Assembly: GCA_047605615.1 (NCBI GenBank)
Contig: JASGFI010000003.1
Coordinates: 1 to 62,456, forward strand
DNA length: 62,456 bases
DNA from: Taibaiella sp047605615
Lineage (GTDB): Bacteria; Bacteroidota; Bacteroidia; Chitinophagales; Chitinophagaceae
Direction: 5' to 3'
Shown: positions 8,313-17,816 of the stretch, piece by piece
How the letters are laid out: every line of letters begins with the position of its first letter
How positions within the stretch are numbered: the stretch's first letter is position 1
Notes under the pieces: model-generated
What the model saw: the letters and a program-made list of their open reading frames with translations, nothing else
Database searches by the model: none
What the model was told of the DNA's origin: nothing
Made by a program: the position numbers and the translations under genes

Positions 8313-9347
8313 ATGGCCGAAAAAAAATCGAGTACCAAAACCTTATTGCAACTCATCGTCTTCCTGGGCATCGGCCTTGGCCTCATCTTGTGGCAATACA
8401 ATGGCATGAGTGATACCGACAAACAGCAAATGTTTGCTTCCATGCGCCAGGCAAGGTTGGTTTATGTACTACCTGTTTTTGTCATCAGCTTTTTTTCGCA
8501 CTTCTTTCGTGCGTTGCGCTGGCAGCTACTGTTGCAGCCTTTGCACATCCGTACCCGTATAACCAATGTTACGCTGGCCGTGCTTATTGGCTACCTGGTC
8601 AACCTATTGGTGCCCCGTGCGGGCGAAGTGGCCAAGTGTACCATTTTGGCCAAATACGAAAAAGTACCCGCCGACAAAATGGTGGGCACCATTGTGGCCG
8701 AGCGCGCCTTCGACTTGGTTTGCCTGATGGCCATCACCTTCGTAACCCTTGGCCTCCAGTATTCGGTTATTTACGGTTACGCAGCCGGTTTGGGTGCGCA
8801 ATTGTTGCACAAATTTTTCACCGATGCGCAAGGGCAGCTAATGGTATCCCGGTTGCTCATGGCAGGCGGAGGGCTGCTGTTGCTGGCCATTGCTTTCGTA
8901 GTCCTGTTGCGCCGTAGCCGCAAAACCAAGGTGGGCGGCATATTGGCCGGCATAGCCGAGGGGTTGAAAGCCATAACGAAAGTGAAACGCCCCGGCTTAT
9001 TTTTCATCTACACTATATTAATCTGGGCCTGCTACACCTTGGTATTGAACGTTGGCTTTTTTGCCATGGACGAGACCATGCGCGTAGCACCGCTGGCCAG
9101 CCTTTCCATTATCGTATTTGGCAGCGTAGCCATGATTGTCACTCCGGGCGGCATAGGGGCTTACCCGCCCGTGGTGGCCTCCATACTTACCTTGTATGGC
9201 GTTACCTTTGCCGCAGGCTCGGCATTTGGCTGGCTGGCTTGGCTGGCACAAACGGTAATCATCGTGGTGCTGGGCCTCATTTCACTCATCGTTTTACCCA
9301 TTTACAACAATGCAAACCACCACACGCCTACGCCAGATAGAACATAA
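8313..9347 (+). CDS. Integral membrane protein, lysylphosphatidylglycerol synthase TM-region family
   Basis: This protein of 344 residues has about eight hydrophobic segments. Markers of the LPG_synthase_TM/UPF0104 family are FFRALRWQLLL, a conserved N-proximal L.PRAGEVAKC, ERAFDL and the glycine-rich VTPGGIGAYPPVV near the C-terminus. The family includes membrane domains of MprF and AglD-like proteins and is linked to lipid flipping or glycolipid biosynthesis; the substrate here is not known. The start at 8313 (MAEKKSS) was chosen because upstream codons overlap the DUF3109 gene and read as non-hydrophobic junk. Its 3' end overlaps rfaE2 by 38 bp, so the two are probably translationally coupled. 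Confidence 0.85.
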   Translation: MAEKKSSTKTLLQLIVFLGIGLGLILWQYNGMSDTDKQQMFASMRQARLVYVLPVFVISFFSHFFRALRWQLLLQPLHIRTRITNVTLAVLIGYLVNLLVPRAGEVAKCTILAKYEKVPADKMVGTIVAERAFDLVCLMAITFVTLGLQYSVIYGYAAGLGAQLLHKFFTDAQGQLMVSRLLMAGGGLLLLAIAFVVLLRRSRKTKVGGILAGIAEGLKAITKVKRPGLFFIYTILIWACYTLVLNVGFFAMDETMRVAPLASLSIIVFGSVAMIVTPGGIGAYPPVVASILTLYGVTFAAGSAFGWLAWLAQTVIIVVLGLISLIVLPIYNNANHHTPTPDRT

Positions 9348-9807
9348 AATAGCGAGCCTCGAACGTTTACAAAATCTGGTGGCCGGTTGGCGGGTCAAGG
9401 GGCAAAAAATTGTGTTTACCAACGGTTGCTTCGACCTGCTGCACCGTGGCCATGTTCAATTGCTGGCGGAAGCCGCCCAGGCGGGCGACAAGCTTGTGGT
9501 GGGCCTCAATACCGACCAATCCGTGCAACGATTGAAAGGCGCAGGCCGTCCGTTGACCGACCAAGATGCCCGTGCGCTCGTCATGGCTGCGCAGACCTTT
9601 ACCGATGCCGTGGTTTTATTTGACCAAGATACCCCCGCCGAACTTATAGAAGCCATACGTCCCGATGTATTGGTCAAGGGAGGCGACTATACCATCGACA
9701 CCATAGTAGGCCACGAATTGGTGCAAAGCTATGGCGGCCAAGTGTTGGTAATACCCACGGTACAAGGCTACAGCACCACCGGCACCATTGCCCGCATGAA
9801 CGGCTGA
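9310..9807 (+). CDS. rfaE2: D-glycero-beta-D-manno-heptose 1-phosphate adenylyltransferase
   Basis: RfaE2 transfers AMP from ATP to heptose 1-phosphate to give ADP-heptose, used for the inner core of lipopolysaccharide. The 165 residues contain the nucleotidyltransferase signature GCFDLLHRGH (39-48, the HxGH motif) and the C-terminal GYSTTGTIARM in place of the usual STT-x-I. It corresponds to the C-terminal half of E. coli HldE. The kinase half is a separate gene at 27457-28476. It overlaps the upstream membrane-protein gene by 38 bp and is followed by an intrinsic terminator. Confidence 0.95.
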   Translation: MQTTTRLRQIEHKIASLERLQNLVAGWRVKGQKIVFTNGCFDLLHRGHVQLLAEAAQAGDKLVVGLNTDQSVQRLKGAGRPLTDQDARALVMAAQTFTDAVVLFDQDTPAELIEAIRPDVLVKGGDYTIDTIVGHELVQSYGGQVLVIPTVQGYSTTGTIARMNG

Positions 9808-9872
9808 TTTGTTCAAGGCGGCCAAACAGTCCATGCCACGAATAAATGCCGCCGATTTCGTATTTTTGGCCT

Positions 9873-9903
9873 CCCCAAAAGAAATTTTGGGGTCATTTTT
9901 TTT
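9873..9903 (+). terminator. Intrinsic terminator after rfaE2
   Basis: An 8-bp stem CCCCAAAA/TTTTGGGG with a GAAA loop (9873-9892) is followed by TCATTTTTTTT. Confidence 0.8.
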
Positions 9904-9948
9904 AACGACCGCTCCTTAGTACGGTTTGGTTTAAATTAAGGATAACAG

Positions 9949-12900
9949 TTGCGTCTAAAATCATTGGAAATAAAGGGCTTCAAGTCTTTTGCAGATAAAA
10001 CACAGGTATTGCTCGACAATCCGATAACCGGAATAGTGGGTCCCAACGGTTGCGGCAAGTCGAACATCATAGATGCCATACGCTGGGTAATAGGCGAGCA
10101 TAAAATAAAATCGCTGCGCTCCGACAACCTGGAAGACCTGGTGTTCAACGGCTCGCGCAGCCGTGCGGCATCGGGCATGGCCGAGGTGTCGCTTACGTTT
10201 GAAAATACGCGCAACCTGTTGCCTACCGAGTTTACCACGGTTACCATCACCCGCAAATTTTACAAAAGCGGCGAGAGCGAGTACCGCCTGAACGATGTGG
10301 CTTGCCGCTTGAAAGACATCCACAACCTGTTTCTGGACACGGGCGTGAGCAACGACTCTTATGCCATCATAGAACTGGGCATGGTGGACGATATTATCAA
10401 GGACAAGGAAGGCAGCCGCCGCCGCATGTTGGAACAGGCCGCAGGCATTTCCATCTACAAAACACGCAAAAAAGAAGCCAGGCAAAAGCTGGATGCCACG
10501 CTGCAAGACATAGCCCGCATAGACGATTTGCTGTTTGAAATAGGCAACAACCTGCGCACGCTGGAAAGCCAGGCACGCAAGGCCGAACGCTATTTCCAGA
10601 TAAAAAACGAGTACAAGGACATAAGCGTGGAACTGGCCAAGGCTTCGCTCGAAGAGTTCAACGACAAGTACCAAAACCTGAATACACAACACGATGCCGA
10701 GCAAGACAAGAAGCTGAAAATAGAAGCGGAGATAGCGGGCGACGAGGCCGAGATAGAGGCCAACAAAGTAAAGCTGGTACAAAGGGAACAAGAGCTGAAC
10801 GGCCTGCAAAAAGCCTTCAACGACTTGGTGAACCGCATACGATCGTTGGAAAGCGAAAAGAAGCTGGCCGCGCAACGCATGGAACACCTGCAAGACCGGG
10901 AGCGCAACCTGAACCAGTTTTTGAACAATGCCGATGCGCAATTGAAGCAACTGAACGAGGCCATAGGCTTTGCCCAAAAACAAATAGAAACCGAAAACGA
11001 CAATACCGCCGAGCTGCGCGACCAATTGGAAACCCTGCGCGACACCTTGGACGAAAAACGGGAAGGGTTCGACCAAAAGAAAAAGGATTTGGAGCAGCAG
11101 CGCAGCCACCTGCAAGACTTCCAACGCCGACAGTTCGATGCCGAGAAAAAGGTGGCCGTGGCCGACACTTCGGTATTGAACCTGCAACGTTCCATACTGC
11201 AAATCCAAGACGAAAAGGCGCAACGCACCGCACAGATAAGCCAATTGAACCAAGAAAAACTGGACATGGAAGCCACCGTGGAAGGGAAGCAAGACGAACT
11301 GCAAACCCTGATAAACCGGCAAGAGGAGATAAAGGAACGCATACTGCAAAGCCAGGAACAATTGGAGGCTTTGCGCGCCGAATCGGTGGCGCAAAACAGG
11401 AAACTGGATGCCCGGAAGAACGAACATGATTTGTTGAAATCGTTGGTGGACAGCTTGGAAGGCTACCCGGACAGCATCAAGTTCTTGAAGAAAAACAAAG
11501 ACTGGAACAACGATGCGCCGCTACTTTCGGACGTGTTCGTGGTGCAGGACGAATATAGGACGGCACTGGAAAATGTGCTGGACAACTACCTGAATTATTA
11601 CGTGGTGCGCAACGTAAACGAAGCCGCCACGGCCGTGCGTTTGCTGGAAGCCAACAAAAAAGGCAAAGCCAATTTCTTCTTGCTGGACCAAGTGGATACC
11701 GGCATAAAAACTACCGGACAAACCGGTGCCGGTTTGGTACCCGCCTTGAGCGTGGTGAACGTGGACGAACCTTATCAAAGCCTTGCCGCGCAACTATTGG
11801 GCCATGTATTCATAGCCGAAGACGAGGCCGCGCTCAATAGTTTGGAACTGGCCCAAGGCACTACGGTGGTAGCCAAAAACGGCAAGGCGGTAAGGGGCAG
11901 CTACACCTTGGGCGGCGGCAGCGTGGGTTTGTTTGAAGGCAACAAAATAGGCCGTGCCAAAAACTTGGAACGCTTGGCCAAAGAAATTGCCGCCTTAACC
12001 GCTGCCACTACCACATTGAAAGAACAAATAGCCCATACCCAAAAGCAAATAACGGGTTACAGCCAAGAACTGAACGACCGCGCCATAGACCAATGCCGCA
12101 ATGAGATAAATAAGCTGAACAACCAACTATTCGGCCTTGGCAATAAAATAGAAAACTACGAGCAACTGAACCAAACCGGCCAGCAACGCTTGCAGGATTT
12201 GGAAAACCAATTGGCCGATACACAAGACAACATCAGCGGCACCCGCGGCGAACTGGACGATATAAACGAAGAACTGCAATCGCTGCAACAGGCCATACAA
12301 AAGGCTTCCGGAGAATTTGCCGCAGTGGAGCAAGAGTTCAACATGGCGCAACAACAGTACAATAACCAAAACCTGCAATACACCCGCCAGCAAAGCAAAA
12401 TAGAAAACCTGAAGCAAGAGCTGAGCTTCCGCAACAACCAACTGAACGACCTGCAACAGCAAATAGCCAGCAACAAAGAACAGTTGAAAGAAACGGCCTT
12501 GCAACTAAGCGAAACCAGCGGCAAGCTGCATTTTGGCGACAACGAACTGTACGAACTGCTGCAAAAGAAAGAAACCGACGAAAAAAACCTAAGCGAAAAA
12601 GACCGCAGCTATTACGAATTCAGGAACGCCATCAGCGAACACGAAAGCAAGATAAGCAGGCAGCGCAGGGAAAAGGAACAGGCCGAAACCTTATTGAACG
12701 GCATAAAGGAAAAGTTGAACGAAATGAAGCTGAAAGTGGCCGGCATGAAGGAACGCCTGAGCGTGGAATTCAAGGTGGACCTGGAACAAATACTGGAAGA
12801 AAGCCGCACCACCGAACTGACACCGGACGAGCTGAACGCCGAAGCCGACCGCCTTAAAAAACGGCTCGACAATATGGGCGAGGTGAACCCAACGGCCATA

Positions 12901-13479
12901 GAAGCCTACGGCGAAATAAAGGTGCGCCACGATTTCATAGAAGACCAAAAAGCCGACCTGATGGAGGCGCACGACATGTTGCTGGCCACCATAGAAGAGG
13001 TGGAAAACACGGCCAACGCCAAGTTCAAGGAAACCTTCGATGCGGTGCGTACCAATTTCCAACAGGTATTCAAGGCATTGTTTACCGAAGAAGACACCGC
13101 CGACCTTAAACTTACCGACCCCGACAACGTGGCCGATAGCGGCATAGAAATTTATGCGCAACCCAAAGGCAAAAGACCCAGTACCCTGACCCAGTTGAGC
13201 GGTGGCGAAAAGACCCTGACCTCCACGGCTTTCTTGTTTGCCATTTACCTCATCAAGCCCGCACCGTTCTGCATACTGGACGAAGTGGACGCGCCGCTGG
13301 ACGATGCCAACGTGGGCAAGTTCACGCAGATGATACGCCGGTTCAGCGACAACTCGCAGTTCATCATCGTAACGCACAACAAGCAGACCATGGCTTCGGT
13401 GGACGTGATATACGGCGTCACCATGCAAGAGGCCGGGGTAAGCAAGCTGGTGCCGGTGGACTTCAGGAGTTTGAATTAG
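9949..13479 (+). CDS. smc: Chromosome segregation protein SMC
   Basis: SMC is the ATPase arm of the bacterial condensin that compacts and separates chromosomes. It acts with ScpA (gene at 40968-41750) and ScpB (not in this window). The 1176-residue length is standard. It has Walker A GPNGCGKS at 31-38, a long coiled coil, a hinge near residues 500-670, a second coiled coil, the ABC signature LSGGEK at 1083-1088 and Walker B CILDEVD ending near 1114, followed by APLDDANV. The start is a TTG at 9949; it is preceded by AAGGAT and gives the canonical MRLKSLEIKGFKSF N-terminus, and no ATG does. It converges on the histidine-kinase fragment with only a 15-bp gap. Confidence 0.97.
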   Translation: MRLKSLEIKGFKSFADKTQVLLDNPITGIVGPNGCGKSNIIDAIRWVIGEHKIKSLRSDNLEDLVFNGSRSRAASGMAEVSLTFENTRNLLPTEFTTVTITRKFYKSGESEYRLNDVACRLKDIHNLFLDTGVSNDSYAIIELGMVDDIIKDKEGSRRRMLEQAAGISIYKTRKKEARQKLDATLQDIARIDDLLFEIGNNLRTLESQARKAERYFQIKNEYKDISVELAKASLEEFNDKYQNLNTQHDAEQDKKLKIEAEIAGDEAEIEANKVKLVQREQELNGLQKAFNDLVNRIRSLESEKKLAAQRMEHLQDRERNLNQFLNNADAQLKQLNEAIGFAQKQIETENDNTAELRDQLETLRDTLDEKREGFDQKKKDLEQQRSHLQDFQRRQFDAEKKVAVADTSVLNLQRSILQIQDEKAQRTAQISQLNQEKLDMEATVEGKQDELQTLINRQEEIKERILQSQEQLEALRAESVAQNRKLDARKNEHDLLKSLVDSLEGYPDSIKFLKKNKDWNNDAPLLSDVFVVQDEYRTALENVLDNYLNYYVVRNVNEAATAVRLLEANKKGKANFFLLDQVDTGIKTTGQTGAGLVPALSVVNVDEPYQSLAAQLLGHVFIAEDEAALNSLELAQGTTVVAKNGKAVRGSYTLGGGSVGLFEGNKIGRAKNLERLAKEIAALTAATTTLKEQIAHTQKQITGYSQELNDRAIDQCRNEINKLNNQLFGLGNKIENYEQLNQTGQQRLQDLENQLADTQDNISGTRGELDDINEELQSLQQAIQKASGEFAAVEQEFNMAQQQYNNQNLQYTRQQSKIENLKQELSFRNNQLNDLQQQIASNKEQLKETALQLSETSGKLHFGDNELYELLQKKETDEKNLSEKDRSYYEFRNAISEHESKISRQRREKEQAETLLNGIKEKLNEMKLKVAGMKERLSVEFKVDLEQILEESRTTELTPDELNAEADRLKKRLDNMGEVNPTAIEAYGEIKVRHDFIEDQKADLMEAHDMLLATIEEVENTANAKFKETFDAVRTNFQQVFKALFTEEDTADLKLTDPDNVADSGIEIYAQPKGKRPSTLTQLSGGEKTLTSTAFLFAIYLIKPAPFCILDEVDAPLDDANVGKFTQMIRRFSDNSQFIIVTHNKQTMASVDVIYGVTMQEAGVSKLVPVDFRSLN

Positions 13480-13494
13480 TGCCCGATATGGGTT

Positions 13495-14316
13495 TTATAT
13501 TTGCGCCAAAGGTAGCACCAAGGTAAAGGTGCTGCCTTTGCCTTGTTCGCTTTGCAGCAGCAACCGGCCTTTCAGCTTCGCCAAAAGTTCTTGTACCAGG
13601 TAAAGTCCCAGTCCGCTGCCTTTTTCGCCGGCGGCGCCTTTGCTGCTGTCCATTTCACTGGCGTTGAAATCCACGATTTGTTCCGGGGTCATCCCTATGC
13701 CTTCGTCTTGAACGGAGAGGTACAGGTTGTTTTCCACGATTTGCGAGCGTATATAAATGGTGCCTTCCGGGTTGCTGAATTTCACGGAATTTGTCAGCAT
13801 GTTGCGCAGCGAAGTAGGGAGGATGGTCTTGTCCGAAATAAATTCGTCCACCAATAAATTTTTCTTGAACGTTACTTGCTTTAGGCGGGCCTGCGGGGCC
13901 AGCGCATCCAGCACCTCGGTAACGCTATCGCTTATGGAGCAGGTGCTTAGGTGGACACCGCTGTTTTTCAGTTGCATATTGGCCCAGGCCAGCAGGTTGT
14001 CCAGCAGGTCGGCGGTTTGGCCAAGGGCTTGCCGGGTTTGTTGTTTGTATTTTTGTCTTTTTTCTTCGGGCAGGTGGGCGTCATCGGCCAGCGAATGGTA
14101 GGCGGTTAAGGTGTGGATGGGGCTGCGCAGGTCGTGGCTGATGATACTGAAAAGGCGGTCTTTTACGCCGTTCAGCTTTTGCAATTCTTCTTTTTGGTGG
14201 GATATTTGGGTGTTTTGCAAGGCCAGGAGCGCGTTTTTGTTGCGTATTCTTTTATAGAAAAACAAGAGGCCGAGCAGGCCCGCCAAGTAGGAATTGGGGG
14301 CAAGCCGGGGCGGCAA
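13495..14316 (-). pseudogene. Histidine kinase core lacking its sensor half (5'-truncated)
   Basis: The 273 codons hold one short membrane segment (YLAGLLGLLFFY, around 10-21), a coiled linker, a HisKA domain with phospho-acceptor His61 (ISHDLRSPIHTL) and a HATPase domain with N box (NMLTNSVKFS), DEGIGM and GSGLGL motifs. In relatives this core sits behind several hundred residues of TPR sensor and a signal peptide. Here an in-frame stop (14317-14319) stands directly before the first possible start, a TTG, and mutS begins divergently 78 bp away. I infer that a deletion removed the 5' part. It could still be expressed as a short kinase, because all catalytic motifs are intact. No response regulator lies beside it. 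Confidence 0.65.
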
Positions 14317-14376
14317 TTATCCACAAAAGCGGGTGGGCTTGTAGATAACTTGAAATCAAATTGCAGCAAAAGAAAG

Positions 14377-14384
14377 TAACTTTG
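14377..14384 (+). promoter_or_regulatory. -7 box for mutS
   Basis: TAACTTTG matches TAnnTTTG exactly and ends only 9 nt before the ATG at 14394, implying a very short or absent leader. Confidence 0.55.
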
Positions 14385-14393
14385 TGGGAAGAC

Positions 14394-16994
14394 ATGGCAA
14401 AGAAAACAGCAGAAGAAACCCCCTTGATGAAGCAACACAATGCTATCAAGAGCCGCTACCCAGATGCGGTGCTGCTCTTTCGTGTGGGCGATTTTTACGA
14501 AACATTCAAGGAAGATGCCATTACCGCCTCGCAAGTATTGGGCATAACGCTTACCAAAAGGGCCAACGGCGCGGCTTCGCATATAGAATTGGCGGGCTTC
14601 CCGCACCACTCGCTCGATACTTACCTGCATAAATTGGTAAAGGCAGGCCACAGGGTGGCCATCTGCGACCAATTGGAAGACCCGAAATCGGCAAAGGGCA
14701 TAGTGAAGCGGGGCGTTACCGAATTGGTAACGCCCGGCGTGTCGGTCAACGATAAATTGCTGGAAAACAAAAGCAACAACTTTCTGGCGGCACTGTACCT
14801 GGACGACAAGGAACACGGCGTGGCTTTCCTTGACATATCTACCGGCGATTTTTTTGTGGCGCAGGGCAACTTGGAATACATGGACAAATTGTTGCAGAGC
14901 TTTCAGCCAAGCGAGGTACTGGTTGGCCGCGGCAAACAGAAGTTTTTCAAGGAATGGCTCGACCAGAAATACTATACTTTCTACCTCGAAGACTGGATAT
15001 TGCAACACCATTATGGCTACGAAACCTTGTTGCGGCATTTCGATACGCAATCGTTGAAGGGTTATGGCATAGAAGAATGGCCGGCGGCTACCGTGGCGGC
15101 CGGCGCGGCACTGCATTACCTCAAGGATACCGAGCATCCGCACATCCAACACATCAACAGCGTACAGCGCATTACCGCCACCGATTTTTTGTGGATGGAC
15201 AGGTTTACCATTCGCAACCTGGAGTTGCTGAACAGCCCGGTAGAGAATGGCTATACCTTGCTGCAAGCCATGGACAGGACGCTTACGCCCATGGGTGCGC
15301 GCACGTTGAAACGCTGGATTATTTTCCCCCTGAACGACCGAAAGCAAATAGAGGAAAGATTGGACCGGGTAGGGCTGTTCTTGCAAAATTTTGACCTTGC
15401 CAATACTTACCGCCAACACCTGAAACAGATAGGCGACATGGAACGCTTGGTGGCCAAAGTGCCGTTGCGGAAAATAAACCCAAGGGAGGTGATGCAGTTG
15501 GCCCGTTCGTTGAAACATTGCGCCGCCCTGAAAGAAGATGCCTTGACCGCCTCCCTTACAGCAGGCATAGATACCTGCAACGATATACAACAATACATTG
15601 AACTTTATCTGAACGAAGAAGCCCCGGTGGCCATACAAAAGGGCGGAGCCATAAAAACCGGGGTAAGCGACGAGCTGGACCACCTGCGCAAGATAGCCTA
15701 CAGCGGCAAAGAATACCTGGTACAAATACAACAAACCGAAAGCCAAAAAACCGGCATTGGCTCGCTGAAAGTGGCTTACAACAACGTGTTTGGCTATTAC
15801 CTCGAAGTAACCAATGTGCATAAAGACAAGGTACCCGATACGTGGATACGCAAGCAGACACTGGCCAATGCCGAACGCTACATAACCCCCGAACTGAAAG
15901 AATACGAAGAGCAAATATTGGGTGCGGAAGAAAAGATAGCCACATTGGAATTGCAATTGTACGACGAACTGATAGACAAGGTGCAAACCGCGCTGGGCCG
16001 CATACAGCAGAACGCGCAATGCGTGGCGCGCATAGACTGCCTCTTGTCTTTTGAACAAATAGCAAGGCAATACCGCTATTGCCGTCCGGAGATAAGCGAA
16101 GACCAGACATTGGAACTAACCCAAAGCCGCCACCCGGTTATAGAACAACACCTGCCGCCGGGCGACAGTTATATAGCCAATGACATAATGCTGGACAAGG
16201 AAAACCAGCAAATCATCATCCTTACCGGCCCCAACATGAGCGGCAAATCGGCACTGCTGCGCCAAACTGCCTTGATTACCTTAATGGCGCATGTGGGTAG
16301 CTATGTGCCTGCCGATGCGGCCACAGTGGCCCTTACCGACAAAATATTCACCCGCGTGGGGGCCAGCGACAACCTGAGCGGCGGAGAATCTACCTTTATG
16401 GTAGAGATGAACGAAACGGCCAGCATCATCAACAACCTGAGTGCCCGCAGCTTGGTATTGCTGGACGAGATAGGCCGCGGCACCAGCACTTACGACGGCA
16501 TCAGCATAGCGTGGTCCATAGTGGAATACATCCATAACCACCCGCACAAACCCAAGACGCTTTTTGCCACGCACTACCACGAGCTGAACGAACTGGAAGC
16601 GAAATTCCCCAGGATAAAGAACTACCACATCACTCATAAAGAATCGGGCAACAAGGTAATATTCCTGCGCAAGCTGGCGCGTGGCGGCAGCCGCCACAGC
16701 TTCGGCATACAGGTGGCGCGCATGGCCGGCATGCCTCCCGCCCTGACCGACCGTGCCAATGAAATACTGCAAGTGTTGGAGGAAAAACACAACGACAGCA
16801 ATGCCCCCACGGAACGTATGCGCAAAATGCCGGTACAGAATTTCCAATTGAATATCTTCGATGGCTTGGGAGAAGATTTGCGCAAGGTACAAAGCCAATT
16901 GTTTGCCGTGGACATCAATACGCTTAGCCCGGTAGAGGCTTTGTTGAAATTGAACGAGCTGAAAGAAATAGTGAGGAACTACCAGCACCAGTAA
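14394..16994 (+). CDS. mutS: DNA mismatch repair protein MutS
   Basis: MutS recognises mispaired bases and starts mismatch repair. The protein has 866 residues, the normal length. The mismatch-binding motif is GDFYETF (Phe34-Tyr35-Glu36). The ATPase domain carries Walker A GPNMSGKS at 612-619, then SGGESTFMVEM and the Walker B-like VLLDEIGRGTSTYDG, and ATHYHEL. The start at 14394 (MAKKTAEETPLMKQ) is preferred over an in-frame upstream TTG because a -7 box at 14377-14384 lies inside the longer version. No mutL is adjacent. An efficient bidirectional terminator follows at 17081. Confidence 0.97.
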   Translation: MAKKTAEETPLMKQHNAIKSRYPDAVLLFRVGDFYETFKEDAITASQVLGITLTKRANGAASHIELAGFPHHSLDTYLHKLVKAGHRVAICDQLEDPKSAKGIVKRGVTELVTPGVSVNDKLLENKSNNFLAALYLDDKEHGVAFLDISTGDFFVAQGNLEYMDKLLQSFQPSEVLVGRGKQKFFKEWLDQKYYTFYLEDWILQHHYGYETLLRHFDTQSLKGYGIEEWPAATVAAGAALHYLKDTEHPHIQHINSVQRITATDFLWMDRFTIRNLELLNSPVENGYTLLQAMDRTLTPMGARTLKRWIIFPLNDRKQIEERLDRVGLFLQNFDLANTYRQHLKQIGDMERLVAKVPLRKINPREVMQLARSLKHCAALKEDALTASLTAGIDTCNDIQQYIELYLNEEAPVAIQKGGAIKTGVSDELDHLRKIAYSGKEYLVQIQQTESQKTGIGSLKVAYNNVFGYYLEVTNVHKDKVPDTWIRKQTLANAERYITPELKEYEEQILGAEEKIATLELQLYDELIDKVQTALGRIQQNAQCVARIDCLLSFEQIARQYRYCRPEISEDQTLELTQSRHPVIEQHLPPGDSYIANDIMLDKENQQIIILTGPNMSGKSALLRQTALITLMAHVGSYVPADAATVALTDKIFTRVGASDNLSGGESTFMVEMNETASIINNLSARSLVLLDEIGRGTSTYDGISIAWSIVEYIHNHPHKPKTLFATHYHELNELEAKFPRIKNYHITHKESGNKVIFLRKLARGGSRHSFGIQVARMAGMPPALTDRANEILQVLEEKHNDSNAPTERMRKMPVQNFQLNIFDGLGEDLRKVQSQLFAVDINTLSPVEALLKLNELKEIVRNYQHQ

Positions 16995-17080
16995 TTTTGA
17001 GTACCGGTGTTGCGATTGGACTATACAAAATCTCAATTTAGCACAACCAGTATTGCGCCACGTCCATTGGGCATAAGCAC

Positions 17081-17113
17081 AAGAAAAGCGACTGTATTGC
17101 AGTCGCTTTTCTT
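17081..17113. terminator. Bidirectional intrinsic terminator
   Basis: A perfect 14-bp stem (AAGAAAAGCGACTG with its complement, 17081-17094 and 17100-17113) and a 5-nt loop lie between the converging mutS and the secreted coiled-coil gene. Confidence 0.85.
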
Positions 17114-17132
17114 GATATGCTTGCGGGTGTTG

Positions 17133-17768
17133 TTACTTGGCTTTCAAGGCATCCAATTTGGCTTGCTCCGTTTGCAGTGCCTTTTGTTTGTCTGCTTGGG
17201 TCTTTTTGTTGTCTTCTATCTTTTTTTCAATTTTCGACTTTTCGCTTTCCAGGTCTTTGCCGTCGCTTACCGAACCGTTGTATTCTTTTTCGGCCTTTTT
17301 TACTATTTCTTCTTGTTCCTTAATATTCAACCCCAGGTCGTATGCGTTCAATTTTTCGGTAAAGCTGTTCAAAAAATCTTTTATTTTATTGATGGCGTTG
17401 GGGTCGGAAGTGCTGTTGGCAAAATTGTCGTAACCCTTTGATAGCAAAATGGTAACGGTGGCTTGTTCTTTCTTGCCCTCTACTTTGGCATAAACATCTA
17501 CCTTTTCGGTGCTGACATTGGTCCAGGTTACGCCTTTCCACAACATATAGCCTTTCGAACTGCCGGGCTTGCCTATGCCTTCCTTGGCCATTTGCGTTTT
17601 GAGGGCATCTTCCACCACGTCTTTGTTTTTGTTGTAATCCGCGCTTACGGCCGGTGCATCGGTTTTGTTGTATTTGGCGGTGGTTTCGCGGGCAGATTGT
17701 GCCGTTGCCTGAAATGCGGCGGCGAACATTGCCGCGGCGGTTAGTACACTTTTTACCATCATTTTCAT
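17133..17768 (-). CDS. Hypothetical secreted protein with C-terminal coiled coil
   Basis: I do not recognise this 211-residue protein. It has a clear signal peptide (MKMMVKSVLTAAAMFAAAFQATAQ). A middle part of mixed alpha/beta character (GYMLWKGVTWTNVSTEKVDVYAKV, then ATVTILLSKGYDNF) follows. The last 70 residues are Lys/Glu/Gln-rich and strongly predicted coiled coil by heptad pattern (EEIVKKAEKEY ... KSKIEKKIEDNKK). It is presumably periplasmic. It stands alone, ends at a strong bidirectional terminator shared with mutS, and has no operon partner. Confidence 0.75.
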   Translation of the reverse strand: MKMMVKSVLTAAAMFAAAFQATAQSARETTAKYNKTDAPAVSADYNKNKDVVEDALKTQMAKEGIGKPGSSKGYMLWKGVTWTNVSTEKVDVYAKVEGKKEQATVTILLSKGYDNFANSTSDPNAINKIKDFLNSFTEKLNAYDLGLNIKEQEEIVKKAEKEYNGSVSDGKDLESEKSKIEKKIEDNKKTQADKQKALQTEQAKLDALKAK

Positions 17769-17816
17769 AAAGCAAATTTTTATTGTATTCCCATAGCCTG
17801 CAAATTGTGTGCCAAT

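Noticed and set aside
9949..9951. A frameshift or missing start in smc
   Set aside because: The TTG codon is preceded by a good ribosome-binding-like AAGGAT and yields the canonical N-terminus, so no error need be assumed.
9961..11427. A 488-codon minus-strand frame opposite smc
   Set aside because: It is the reverse shadow of the SMC coiled coil; composition is abnormal (runs of Leu/Phe/Gln) and smc is intact.
14172..16070. A 632-codon minus-strand frame opposite mutS
   Set aside because: It lies antisense to a complete mutS, is rich in Tyr/Phe/Gln as expected from the reverse frame of biased codons, and matches no protein type.
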